A stretch of 64,000 nt of DNA from Streptomyces sp. NBC_00258. GTDB lineage: Bacteria; Actinomycetota; Actinomycetes; Streptomycetales; Streptomycetaceae. Made by a program: the position numbers and the translations under genes. The notes under the pieces are model-generated. The model searched no databases. It saw only the letters and a list, made by a program, of their open reading frames with translations, and was not told where the DNA came from. The number at the start of each line of letters is the position of its first letter. The first letter of the stretch is position 1. The stretch is taken from positions 1 through 64,000 of the forward strand of contig NZ_CP108081.1 in NCBI RefSeq assembly GCF_036182465.1, read 5' to 3'. Shown here in pieces: positions 17,996 to 25,928 of this stretch.

Positions 17996-18462
17996 TGGTA
18001 CCTCCTCGTTGAGATGCCCACGTCCGTGGAGCGGAAGTCACCAATGCGCTCCAGTCGCTCGATGGGCCGCAGCCCTTCCCCCGGGACCAGCGTCTCCAGC
18101 CGCTCGACCAACCAGTCCAACCTGGCTCGGGAATCGAGTCCCGGGTCCGGGACGAGTTCGCCCAGCCGCCGCTGGAGCTGGTAGAGCTTCGACCGGGCTG
18201 TGCGCCGATGGGCGGTAATCATCTGCGACGCCGGCACGATGCGTGCCAGCCGCTCAAGACGTTCATCCGGCCCCAGCGAAGGGTCGGGCAGGAGATGGAG
18301 CAAACGGACGGAAAGGTCGATCAGCTCCTGCGCCACATCCTCGAATTCGTCGCCGAACTGAGGGCTGTATTCCTCTTCGGAGAAGATCTTACGCCGATTG
18401 GCATCTTCGGCCGGAGTGAGCGGAGTGAAAGTTACATCGATATGCACGGGCTTAATGGCCAC
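17992..18462 (-). CDS. Repeat-containing partner or precursor protein
   Basis: The protein is 156 residues from GTG 18462, preceded by GGGAGC. The N-terminus is an acidic leader-like region (TPAEDANRRKIFSEEEYSP). The rest carries three copies of a motif: VRLLHLLPDPSL, RRLGELVPDPGL and ERLETLVPGEGL, two of them closely followed by a second Arg-Leu segment. The same motif (RRLDHMVPDF) ends the 35-residue peptide just upstream. This could be a second substrate with several cores, or a protein that mimics and binds the peptide. It overlaps the HExxH gene by four bases. No named family is assigned. Confidence 0.7.
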   Translation of the reverse strand: MAIKPVHIDVTFTPLTPAEDANRRKIFSEEEYSPQFGDEFEDVAQELIDLSVRLLHLLPDPSLGPDERLERLARIVPASQMITAHRRTARSKLYQLQRRLGELVPDPGLDSRARLDWLVERLETLVPGEGLRPIERLERIGDFRSTDVGISTRRYQ

Positions 18463-18484
18463 AGTGCTCCCTTGGCTTTTTATA

Positions 18485-18570
18485 AGGTGCCGCGAGGGCG
18501 CGGCGGCGCTGTCGCATGGGTGGCCGATCCGGCTTCCCAAACGACAGCGCCGTGCCCGATCAGGGCACCT
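18485..18570 (-). promoter_or_regulatory. Attenuator-like nested hairpins
   Basis: A 10-bp stem, GGCGCTGTCG with CGACAGCGCC (18505-18514/18542-18551), is enclosed by AGGTGCC/GGCACCT (18485-18491/18564-18570). A competing local hairpin, GTGCCC-GATCA-GGGCAC (18552-18568), uses part of the outer stem. The structure lies between the peptide gene and the rest of the operon. There it could lower downstream expression or protect the short peptide mRNA, as in many peptide-precursor operons. No U-tract follows. Confidence 0.5.
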
Positions 18571-18620
18571 CTCGCTGAGCGACGGACCTACCCCTCAGCG
18601 GATTCGATGATCCGGGACGA

Positions 18621-18728
18621 CTAGAAGTCCGGGACCATGTGGTCCAGTCGGCGCGTCAGCCGATCCACGGACGTCGGCTCCTCCGTGGTGATAACGGGCT
18701 CGTTCTCTGTCGCGCTTTCATTCTCCAT
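18621..18728 (-). CDS. Candidate 35-residue precursor peptide
   Basis: The ATG at 18728 follows a perfect GAAGGAG at six-base spacing. The peptide is 35 residues: an acidic leader (MENESATENEPVITTEEPTS) and a short C-terminal part, VDRLTRRLDHMVPDF. Small, acidic N-terminus, strong ribosome site and first position in an operon with modification and export genes are the features of a RiPP precursor. The C-terminal motif RRLDHMVP recurs in the next gene product. Asp residues near the C-terminus are possible hydroxylation sites, which is inference. It could instead be an unmodified regulatory peptide. Confidence 0.65.
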   Translation of the reverse strand: MENESATENEPVITTEEPTSVDRLTRRLDHMVPDF

Positions 18729-18965
18729 CTTTTTCTCCTTCAGGCTTCGCCCTTCGACGGTGAATCCGTCGAATAAAAGGATCTCCCGACAGTGACCCGA
18801 CCGCCATCGAATGACGATGCGGAATTCCGCACCATTGGTGCCGTGTAGGACATGACCCGTGAACGACCTGTCTCGCACCCGTGACGGCGTCTGCCTCGCC
18901 TGTCACGGCCAGCCTGATTTTCCCCTGCCGCCAGGGTCCGTTGCATGATCGCCCTCTGTCCGGGT

Positions 18966-19125
18966 TCATCCGGTGAGTCCGAGGGCCGTCAGAGATCGGT
19001 TCCAGTCGCGGGCGGCTTCGCGTAGGGCAGCGGCGATATTGGTGTGTCCGTCCTGGCGGTGGACGCTGATCGCGAGGTTGCGCAGGCTGGAATCCGCAGC
19101 GCGGATCCGGGGAGGGCGATTCGGC
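18966..19125 (-). pseudogene. ISAs1-type transposase C-terminal fragment
   Basis: About 50 codons on the minus strand read SSLRNLAISVHRQDGHTNIA then ALREAARDWNRSLTALGLTG before a stop at 18966. This matches the end of ISAs1/H-repeat transposases as I remember them. The rest of the element is gone. It sits between the two divergent operons, about 240 bases upstream of the peptide gene. An insertion scar therefore borders this cluster. The remaining ~200 bases on either side (18729-18965 and 19126-19333) must hold the two divergent promoters; I see no clear boxes. Confidence 0.6.
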
Positions 19126-19333
19126 CGCGTATTCTGCCCGAAATTTTTTCCCTGTGCCCTCTTGATGTGTCTGGAGCCCCACCCATGTGAGACGCCATTG
19201 GGAGGGATCACTGCCGATTGTGAACATAAGCGTGGACGCCTGGCGTTCACTGCAGCCCGGGAGGATGCTGCCGGGGCAGCGAACCCGCACACCGACGGAA
19301 TCTTCTCCGGCCCGCGGGTTCCAGGGGGTGGAA

Positions 19334-19984
19334 ATGAGCCTGACCGAATCAGAGAATATTTTCGCGGGACTGAACGAGCAGGGTTTGAATACGATTCTGA
19401 GTGCAGTATTCACAGCCCGGCCGCGGCTTTTGAACTATCGCACCTCGCCGAGTGTCGCCGCCGTACCGGCTTCCGCCAGCAGCTGGACCGCGCTGCCGAC
19501 GATCGCCTTTCCCGGGGTACCGGGCGGGATCGACTACGCCGTGCGCTTTTCTGTTCCGCGGGTCGACCTCTTTCCTCAATCGCAGCCGCTGCCGCCGGCC
19601 CTGAACCTCGCAGTCGGGCAGTTCTCGCTGCAGACCGAGGTGGACCTCATCCTGTTGTGCTCCCGGTCCGCGGACCGGGAAGGGTCCGGGAAGCCGGTCG
19701 GCGTGCGGCTCGGCGTGGCGGCGACGGGGCAGCCTGTGGTTCAGGTGACCGGCCCGGGAACGGGAACCGTCTCGTTCGACCTGCTGGCCGTGGAAATCGT
19801 GGATATCACGCCCGACCCGCTCGAGTCATTGGTCGAGTGTCTCGTGCTCACCCTGCTGCGGGCCGTCCTCAGTTCGGTGGCTCTGCCGTTCGAATCGCTG
19901 CGCGCCGGCGCGTTCTCGCTGAACCTGCTGCGTGGACCAGAAACCGAGGACGACCAACTCAAGCTGTATGGCGCGGCCGTCTAG
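19334..19984 (+). CDS. Uncharacterised beta-rich protein, operon gene 1
   Basis: The protein is 216 residues from ATG 19334, with GGGGGTGGAA upstream. It begins MSLTESENIFAGLNEQGLNT and is predicted by eye to be mostly strands. A helical or amphipathic stretch (LESLVECLVLTLLRAVLSSV) lies near residues 158-177. It has no signal peptide. Its layout resembles that of the next protein in the operon, so they may act as a pair. I recognise no family. Confidence 0.7.
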   Translation: MSLTESENIFAGLNEQGLNTILSAVFTARPRLLNYRTSPSVAAVPASASSWTALPTIAFPGVPGGIDYAVRFSVPRVDLFPQSQPLPPALNLAVGQFSLQTEVDLILLCSRSADREGSGKPVGVRLGVAATGQPVVQVTGPGTGTVSFDLLAVEIVDITPDPLESLVECLVLTLLRAVLSSVALPFESLRAGAFSLNLLRGPETEDDQLKLYGAAV

Positions 19985-20008
19985 GCGGTGGCCTTGTTCG
20001 GAGGAAGC

Positions 20009-20809
20009 ATGCCCGACATTCTCACCGCTGTCGACGAGACCGCGGCCAACGTCATCATGTCCAAGGAGATTTCGTCGCTCGCGCCGCTGACCGCCTCGCG
20101 GAACAGCACGTTCGGGCCGTTCTCCATCGAATGGGCGCTGAGTGCGTCCTTCTCACAAGGCACCATCGACATCATTCCGCCGCCAGCCGATGTGATCCGG
20201 ATCGCCGGAGTGCGGCTCAGCTATCGCACCGAGCTGAAACTCACCCTCGACCTCGGCTTCCTCGACTTCTGTCTGCCCCAGGTGTGCGTGACGCTGCCGT
20301 TCATCGGCCGTGTCTGCACCCCTCGCGTCTGTCTGAGCTTCCCCACCATCGAGGTGCCGGTGTCGCATTCCAGCACCGTCGACTTCACCGCGGACGTACG
20401 GCCTTCGGTCACGCTCGCCGGGGACGAATGGAAGGTGGAGGCCGTCATCGTGGGCGTGCCCCAACTGGTCCTCGGCCCTGCGGCCACGGCCCTGCTCGGT
20501 GTGATCGGAGGGGCCGTGACCGCCGCGCTGCTCCTGGTCCCCGCCATCGGACCATTGCTCGCCCTCGCCAGCGCCGTGATCTTCGCTTCTCTCACCGTGG
20601 CCAATCTGCTCGGTGTGCTGGGGGCGTTGCTCAATCCGCTGGTGGCGGGGCTCCGCATTCCGCTGCACAGGGCGCCGCGGCTGTTCGAGATCCTGCCGGC
20701 TTCCGGCCAGGACTCGGCGGTGTTCGTGCGTCTCGACTCGATGGTCGCCACACTCGACGGCTCCGGCGGTGAGGACGAACTCGTCCTCGCCATCGATATC
20801 TCTTCGTGA
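20009..20809 (+). CDS. Uncharacterised protein with central hydrophobic hairpin
   Basis: The protein is 266 residues from ATG 20009, directly after CGGAGGAAGC; an in-frame GTG at 19988 is less likely. The N-terminal half is strand-like and contains a cysteine-rich segment (FCLPQVCVTLPFIGRVCTPR, then VCLSFPTIEVPV). Residues ~155-215 form two long hydrophobic helices (TALLGVIGGAVTAALLLVPA and ALASAVIFASLTVANLLGVL). The overall plan, a soluble beta part plus a hydrophobic helical hairpin, is what one sees in some membrane-inserting or lipid-binding proteins. That reading is inference. It is 24 bases after gene 1. Confidence 0.7.
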   Translation: MPDILTAVDETAANVIMSKEISSLAPLTASRNSTFGPFSIEWALSASFSQGTIDIIPPPADVIRIAGVRLSYRTELKLTLDLGFLDFCLPQVCVTLPFIGRVCTPRVCLSFPTIEVPVSHSSTVDFTADVRPSVTLAGDEWKVEAVIVGVPQLVLGPAATALLGVIGGAVTAALLLVPAIGPLLALASAVIFASLTVANLLGVLGALLNPLVAGLRIPLHRAPRLFEILPASGQDSAVFVRLDSMVATLDGSGGEDELVLAIDISS

Positions 20810-20822
20810 GGAAGGAACCGCC

Positions 20823-21491
20823 ATGTCTGCGTTGGACAGCCGCGCCCTCACCAGTCTGGACTGCTTCGGACAGCGTTTCTCCGCGCCGGGACGGACTCGC
20901 TACACCGTGGGCGGCCCGCTGGCCGCCTGCGTGGAAACGGATGAACTGCCCTTCTCCATCACCGTGCGGCGGCCGGACGACAATTCCGCCCAGCGCCAGC
21001 ACGATGTCGAGGTGCGGCATGCGCGGGGCGGGTTCACCGTCGCCACCCCGCAGTTGGAGATCGCTGCTGGCGATGTGGTGATCTGGCATGCTGCGGCGGC
21101 CGGCACCCCGCCGTACGGGGTGTGGGGCCTGGACGAGTCCGACGGCACCTTCTCCAGTGCCGCGCTGCGCGACGCGGCCTTCTACGGTCATGTGTTCGGC
21201 GCTGCCGGCGAGTACGCGTGGCAGGACGCCAACGGGGGCACGGCCTGCGGCGTGGTCCGTGTGCGTGATGTCGACAGCCGGGACCGCAAGGCCTGCGAGA
21301 GGTGGCGCGAGGAGCTCAAAGAGGGCTCCATCGTCGCGGTGGAAGGCGGCAAGGTGGAGCCCGCCGAGTTGTCCGTCGTGGTCGGCCAGACTGTGCTGTT
21401 CGCGGTCGCCGGATCGGAAGGGCTCGCGATTACGGACGCCTCGCTCATCAGGCTGTCGCAGTGCCCGGCAACGTCCCAGCCGCCAGCCTGA
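20823..21491 (+). CDS. Cupredoxin-like protein with two domains
   Basis: The protein is 222 residues from ATG 20823, with GGAAGGAACC upstream. Residues ~55-145 resemble a plastocyanin-type fold: TPQLEIAAGDVVIWHAAAAG, then FYGHVFGAAGEYAWQDANGG and CGVVRV. The pattern strand, His, Gly-x-Tyr-x-W and strand is that of cupredoxins, and a His and a Cys could bind copper. A second half-domain follows (GGKVEPAELSVVVGQTVLFA). There is no signal peptide, unusual for a copper protein. It lies 13 bases after gene 2. Confidence 0.6.
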   Translation: MSALDSRALTSLDCFGQRFSAPGRTRYTVGGPLAACVETDELPFSITVRRPDDNSAQRQHDVEVRHARGGFTVATPQLEIAAGDVVIWHAAAAGTPPYGVWGLDESDGTFSSAALRDAAFYGHVFGAAGEYAWQDANGGTACGVVRVRDVDSRDRKACERWREELKEGSIVAVEGGKVEPAELSVVVGQTVLFAVAGSEGLAITDASLIRLSQCPATSQPPA

Positions 21492-21505
21492 ACAGACGAG
21501 GCCAT

Positions 21506-21790
21506 GTGTCGACCGTCGCAGCCGGGTGCGCACCTTCCGCGGTGAACGGCCGTTCGCGACTTCAGATGCGAGGGCGGCCTTCCCGGTCGACGGCGTGGCA
21601 CCGGCTCGGTTTCCACGCCTCGCAAGCGCTGGGCAGTCCGACGGAGCGCGTCCGGTGGCTCTTCGACTTCACCGCCGCCGATGGCTCGGTAACTCTTGCC
21701 CGTCTGCGGTTCGACGGCCAGACCCGCGGTGCAGGGAGCGCTTCGTGCGGAGCTGGTCAGTGTGACGGTCTCCTCGGAACGGGTGATTGA
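21506..21790 (+). CDS. Small uncertain operon gene
   Basis: GTG 21506 follows GACGAGG and opens a ~94-residue frame with a protein-like centre (RVRWLFDFTAADGSVTLARL). Near 21735 a neighbouring frame looks better (VQGALRAELVSVTVSSERVI), so a frameshift may have occurred. Genes upstream and downstream are closely spaced, so something is probably encoded here. No family recognised. Confidence 0.35.
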   Translation: MSTVAAGCAPSAVNGRSRLQMRGRPSRSTAWHRLGFHASQALGSPTERVRWLFDFTAADGSVTLARLRFDGQTRGAGSASCGAGQCDGLLGTGD

Positions 21791-22122
21791 TGCGGGACAC
21801 TTCGAGCACTGTCGTGCCGGACTCGTTCGAGCTGCGCGGCCGGAGATTCAGCGGACTGGACGTTCTGCCGCGAGAGGAGGCGACGCCTCTCTACAGCGAC
21901 CTCGTGCGGTACGCCAACGCGTGCGGGTGTGGCGCCGGCGCTGTCGGAGCGGCTCTGGCGGGCTGTCTCTATCTGCTGGGGCTGGCCCTGCTGCCGACGA
22001 TCGCGGCTGGGGTTGTGGGCGGTGCAGTCGGCAAGTGCCTCGGCCTTGGGTGGGCACACCGCCGCTTTGATGCGGTCGTCCGCAACCTTGAGGAAGCCCT
22101 GCAGGCCCGGGAGGAAGGCTAG
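21790..22122 (+). CDS. Small glycine-rich membrane protein
   Basis: The protein is 110 residues from ATG 21790. Two hydrophobic, glycine- and alanine-rich stretches (GAGAVGAALAGCLYLLGLAL and LPTIAAGVVGGAVGKCLGLG) resemble a glycine-zipper hairpin. The last ~25 residues are charged. The stop is five bases before the next gene. It is probably a membrane partner of the following HExxH protein. No family recognised. Confidence 0.6.
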   Translation: MRDTSSTVVPDSFELRGRRFSGLDVLPREEATPLYSDLVRYANACGCGAGAVGAALAGCLYLLGLALLPTIAAGVVGGAVGKCLGLGWAHRRFDAVVRNLEEALQAREEG

Positions 22123-22127
22123 GCATC

Positions 22128-23063
22128 ATGGCCGTGTCATGCCAGGAGCAGGCGGAGCGTGTCGAGGAGACAGTCCTGCAACCCATCGACCAGTGGGTAG
22201 AAGGGCAGGAACAGAGATGCCGGGACGAGCCCTGCAACTGGTGGACGCTGTGTCTCAACAAGCTCTTCTGCTGGATCGTCGTCGTCCTGGTCAAGGTGTC
22301 GCTGTGGATCACCACCATTGTGGTGCGCTGGGTGTACCGGACGGTGTGCACGGTGGTCACCGTCGTCGTTGGCCTGGTCGCCCTCCTCTTCGGCAACAGC
22401 GACATGCTCTTCCAGGCGCTGAAGGACCTTTGGACACTGGCCAAAGACGGCTTCTACTCGGCCATCGGAACGGTGATCTTCGTCGCCCTCAGGATCGTGG
22501 ACCTCGTGCAGACGGTGCTCCGGCTTCAGCCGGCGAAGCGCCGGCTGACGGAGGACGAGCGAGAGATTTTACGGCCGATCTTCGGGGAGTCACTCAACTA
22601 CGGTTCCATCGAACTGGTAGTGGGCCGGATAGGCATCCTTACGGCGTTCCGCGAAGCTGCCTTCACCATGGGTTACACGATCTACCTGCCGACGTACAGC
22701 GAGCAGACGTTGGTCCACGAGTGCGTGCACACATGGCAGTTCGAGTTCGGCGGGTTTCGGTACATAGGCAGTTCGGCGCTTCACCAGCTTGACGGTCTCG
22801 TCTTCAGTCCGGGCTACAATCCGTACAGGTGGCGGCCGCGCATGGACGCCGGAGATTCCTGGTTCGCTCTGCGAAGTGTGGAAGCCCAGGCAAAGTTCAT
22901 CGAGGACGTTTACGCGGACGGAATCTTCCATTTCTCAGACCTGGAAACTGCGGACGACATGAGCCCGGGTTCATTCTTCCGTGAGGATGACTCAGGTTCG
23001 AATTCCTTCGTTCCGTATACGCAGCAGGCGAACGACGCGTGGCGCATCCTGCGCACGAGATAG
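22128..23063 (+). CDS. Membrane protein with HExxH metalloprotease motif
   Basis: The protein is 311 residues. Residues ~40-100 hold two or three hydrophobic helices (FCWIVVVLVKVSLWITTIVV, then TVVTVVVGLVALLF). The C-terminal part is soluble and contains EQTLVHECVHTWQFEFGG near residue 193, an HExxHxxQ zinc motif. SLNYGSIELVVGR, which precedes it, resembles the region before the zinc motif in DUF4157-like proteins. It is probably a membrane-anchored zinc peptidase acting at the cytoplasmic or outer face. It is the last gene of the operon that starts at 19334. Confidence 0.65.
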   Translation: MAVSCQEQAERVEETVLQPIDQWVEGQEQRCRDEPCNWWTLCLNKLFCWIVVVLVKVSLWITTIVVRWVYRTVCTVVTVVVGLVALLFGNSDMLFQALKDLWTLAKDGFYSAIGTVIFVALRIVDLVQTVLRLQPAKRRLTEDEREILRPIFGESLNYGSIELVVGRIGILTAFREAAFTMGYTIYLPTYSEQTLVHECVHTWQFEFGGFRYIGSSALHQLDGLVFSPGYNPYRWRPRMDAGDSWFALRSVEAQAKFIEDVYADGIFHFSDLETADDMSPGSFFREDDSGSNSFVPYTQQANDAWRILRTR

Positions 23064-23492
23064 CAGCCGGCCCACCCGGTTGAGCAGTCCCCTCCCCGGC
23101 TGCCCTTGCCGGCAGTTTCGGAGCCTTTGATGCTCCGGGAGCCGCCGATCGCACAACGTGAGTGGCCGCAGGAGCGCAACGAGCTGATCCGGTGCTCTTC
23201 GCACCAGCCCAGACGGGCCGGCACCACCGACCTCCTCGCCCCCGATACCCTCACTTTCCATTCCACCGCCCACAGGCTCCGCCCCTGGTGTTGGGGACGG
23301 AGCTCCGTGGCCGTTGTTGCATGCCCATCGCCCTGCCCGGCTCAGCCTCTCTGTTCCAGAGTGAGCTGAAGGGCGCTGGAAGGCTGCCGTTTCGGCTGCG
23401 CACGAACCCCTGGGGCGTTGCCGTCCCCGCGGTCCGTCATGATGCCTGGGCCAGTCCTACGGCCGGGCTCTGTGCCGGATCGTGGCAGTTCT
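23064..23492. other. Intergenic stretch, nothing recognised
   Basis: No frame on either strand has both a ribosome site and protein-like composition. A weak hairpin (CGGAGC-CTTTGAT-GCTCCG, ~23118-23136) might end the preceding operon. Confidence 0.35.
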
Positions 23493-23909
23493 CTAGCCGC
23501 CACAGGCCGTGTCGTTGTTCCTCAGGGAGTGCGTGGTGTCGTTGAGCTGATAGGAGCGCAGGTCCTGGATGGAACCTCCGTTACGCCCCACACATACGCG
23601 TCGGCCACCGTAGTTGTCGTTCTGATAGACCCGTGCGGTCCTGCTGGAGTTGTTGATGACGGAACTGCCGTTGCTGCGGATGTAGTCCGGGAGGTGGCTG
23701 ACGCTGCCGTCCGAGGCCCGCTTGACGTACGGCTGCCCGCGAAAGTCCATGTCCGGGTAGATGCACACGAAGCCCCGCGCGCACGCGACGTTGGCCTGGG
23801 CATGTGTCCGGGCAGCGGCAGGATTGGCGGCATCTGCGGTGACAGGCGCCGCCAGAACCACTGCGGCTCCCAAGGACAGGACGGAAACGATCTTCCGGGT
23901 GAAGTGCAT
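23493..23909 (-). CDS. Secreted peptidase-inhibitor I36-like protein
   Basis: The protein is 138 residues with a clear signal peptide (RKIVSVLSLGAAVVLAAPV, cleavage after ADA). The mature part has the beta/gamma-crystallin-like pattern of peptidase-inhibitor family I36: CARGFVCIYPDMDFRGQPY, then VYQNDNYGGRRVCVG, with paired cysteines. These are small secreted proteins common in streptomycetes; inhibition of a protease is known only for a few. It is monocistronic and starts at ATG 23909. Confidence 0.85.
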   Translation of the reverse strand: MHFTRKIVSVLSLGAAVVLAAPVTADAANPAAARTHAQANVACARGFVCIYPDMDFRGQPYVKRASDGSVSHLPDYIRSNGSSVINNSSRTARVYQNDNYGGRRVCVGRNGGSIQDLRSYQLNDTTHSLRNNDTACGG

Positions 23910-24505
23910 TACTCCTCCTTGACCACGCGTCTCAGTGAACTGCGCTTGTCCCGCGGCCCTCAGGCTGAGGGCGATCGGCGGTGCCGTGCTGGGTCAAGCG
24001 ATGGCCTGACGATGCCAGGGCCCCGGGGAGCCGGGCGTCAACCGTGGGGGGTAACTCTGCGGTAAACCTCAGGGGTACCGGTGTGCTGCCGGCCTCCGCT
24101 TAAGATTCGATGGGCCAGGTCCGGCGGAGGATTTCCCAACCCACGTTGCGGAGTGCGGTGAAGTGGCGTTAGCGGGCGACGGTTCTGGTGTTGTTGCTCA
24201 TGGGGCCTGGCAGGGAGCGCGGTATGGACCGCGCTCCCTGGTCGATTCGTACGGGGTCAGGTGGCGCCGGACTTCGGGACGCGCTTCGTGGTGCGGCTGC
24301 GGAGGCGAGGTCTCTTGGTAGCTGTTTCTGAACTGGTGGGCCTGAATGGCGTCAGGAATCACCTTGTCGTGCGTCCGCGTGCTCAATCGCCCACGCGGGC
24401 AGTTCTCTGACCACGCCCCGCCGCTCAACCAGGCTCTTCACGGGCTCTTCACCGGTCGCGGGGCTGTTGCGTGTGGGCAGGGTGATGCCGGGCAGGATGG
24501 GCCCT
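23910..24505. other. Intergenic region with a strong hairpin
   Basis: No convincing gene is visible. A perfect 13-bp stem with ATGG loop (CAGGGAGCGCGGT, 24211-24240) could be a terminator. Bases ~23910-24060 presumably hold the promoter of the secreted-protein gene at 23909. A minus-strand frame at 24198-24428 has no ribosome site. Confidence 0.4.
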
Positions 24506-25090
24506 ATGCGACCTCCCCAAGGCCCTGGACCCCGGCGTGGAGAGATACCTGCTGATGCTCAGGACCAGGAGCATGGCGGCCCTCTTCCCGGGCTGCCGGT
24601 CGTCGAGCAGGCCGAGCTGCTGTATGAGGAGACAGAACAGCTCAAGGACGCCTTGGAGCGGCGGCCGGTGATTGACGTGGCCCGCGGTGTGCTGATGGCG
24701 ACCTGGTCGTGCACCCAGGAAGAGGCGTGGCAGATGCTGGTCCGGGTGTCGCAGCACTCCAACACCAAGCTGCACGACGTGGCGGAAGCGGTCGTCGAGA
24801 CCACGCAGCACAAGCCGATGCCGGCGCACCTTCAAGACCACCTGGCCGCGGCGGTGACGGCATGGCGCGCGCCGAGCCGGAGACGCGTAGGGCGCAGGTC
24901 CTCGGGTAGACGTGCCAGGTTGGCAGGGGGCGGCGCAGTGCCTGGGGAGGTCCCGCGCCGCCCCCTGCCCACCGACGGGCATGAGGACGATGAGAATGAT
25001 GTCGGTCAGGCGGCAGCCGGCATGGCCGGGGCGGCCGATGCTTGCCTGCGTCTGCGTGCTGGTTTCGGAGGGGCGGATTTTCGCCTTTGA
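24506..25090 (+). CDS. ANTAR-domain protein
   Basis: The protein is ~194 residues from ATG 24506; ATGs at 24485 and 24497 are alternatives. Residues ~35-95 match an ANTAR RNA-binding domain: EQLKDALERRPVIDVARGVL, then CTQEEAWQMLVRVSQHSNTK and LHDVAEAVVETT. ANTAR proteins bind paired stem-loops in leader RNAs and prevent termination. The C-terminal ~75 residues are low-complexity. There is no GAF sensor domain in front, unlike many actinobacterial members. The gene is followed by an RsbW-like ATPase, a common pairing in stress regulation. Confidence 0.75.
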   Translation: MRPPQGPGPRRGEIPADAQDQEHGGPLPGLPVVEQAELLYEETEQLKDALERRPVIDVARGVLMATWSCTQEEAWQMLVRVSQHSNTKLHDVAEAVVETTQHKPMPAHLQDHLAAAVTAWRAPSRRRVGRRSSGRRARLAGGGAVPGEVPRRPLPTDGHEDDENDVGQAAAGMAGAADACLRLRAGFGGADFRL

Positions 25091-25172
25091 GTCTGGTGTG
25101 CGGCGTCTTTTCGGGGGGTACTTGCGCGCGTCGTTAATCGCGTTGCTCAGGACGAGGTGGCGGTGTGGCTTG

Positions 25173-25844
25173 GTGGTGTACGAAGACGAATATGAGCCGC
25201 TGGTCCGCCGCCCGCTCCTGTCTGCCGTGGCCTTCGAGGGCAGCGAGCCGATCGCGGAGGCGCGACATGCTGCCCGCCGTTTCATGACCGAGGTGCAGGC
25301 CGTTCACGGGATGCCGGTGTCAGAGCGTGCGATGGGCGTTGTCGAGCTGGTGGTCAGCGAGCTGGTGACCAACGCCTACAAATACGCGCCCGGACCGTGC
25401 CTGCTGGACCTGGAGGTTGTCGACGGCGCCGTGGAGATCAGCATCTGGGACACGGACCCGACGCTGCCGGCGGCCTGCCCGACCGATCCGGGACGGGTCG
25501 GACAGCACGGCCTGGAGATAGCGATGGCGGTGTGCCGCAGTTTCGAGGTGCGGCGGGAGCCGGTGGGCAAGCGAGTCAAGGCCGCGATCGTGCTGGCCGA
25601 CGATCCCGGCAGGGCGTTACGGAAATGCCGTAGCCGAACGCCTCCTCCTGTCCGATGGACAGGCGTGGGTTCAGCCTGCTCCTCGTCGAAGTGCTCTTCG
25701 TGCCCTGCACGTTCGATCACGAGGAGTACGTGGTGTCCACCATCCGCTGGACCACAGGCGACACTCAACAGTCCGCCCGCTGGCATTCCGAGAACGCCGC
25801 CCCCTTCCACCGCGGACCGTCGCCGACGACCGGATGAAGGCTAA
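25173..25844 (+). CDS. RsbW-like ATP-binding protein
   Basis: From about GTG 25173 the protein shows a GHKL/HATPase fold: VVELVVSELVTNAYKYAPG (N box), then VEISIWDTDPTLP (G1 region) and GRVGQHGLEIAMAVC (G2 region). This is the layout of serine-kinase anti-sigma factors of the RsbW/SpoIIAB type, abundant in streptomycetes. The domain ends near residue 140. The frame runs on for ~80 more residues of unlikely composition, suggesting a lost stop or a shift near 25620. Start choice is weakly supported. Confidence 0.65.
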   Translation: MVYEDEYEPLVRRPLLSAVAFEGSEPIAEARHAARRFMTEVQAVHGMPVSERAMGVVELVVSELVTNAYKYAPGPCLLDLEVVDGAVEISIWDTDPTLPAACPTDPGRVGQHGLEIAMAVCRSFEVRREPVGKRVKAAIVLADDPGRALRKCRSRTPPPVRWTGVGSACSSSKCSSCPARSITRSTWCPPSAGPQATLNSPPAGIPRTPPPSTADRRRRPDEG

Positions 25845-25928
25845 CGACGCCTGCTGCGACAAGCCTCATCGTCCCAGCTCGGAAGGAAATTTCAAGATCC
25901 GGACACTGTGGCAAGGGAAAAGCGCAGG

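Noticed and set aside
18973..20772. A 599-residue plus-strand frame over the start of the divergent operon.
   Set aside because: It conflicts with two closely spaced genes in another frame that have good ribosome sites and sensible sequence.
24198..24428. A minus-strand frame resembling a short ribosomal-protein-like or IS piece.
   Set aside because: No start, no ribosome site and no motif that I could match; it also spans a terminator-like hairpin.
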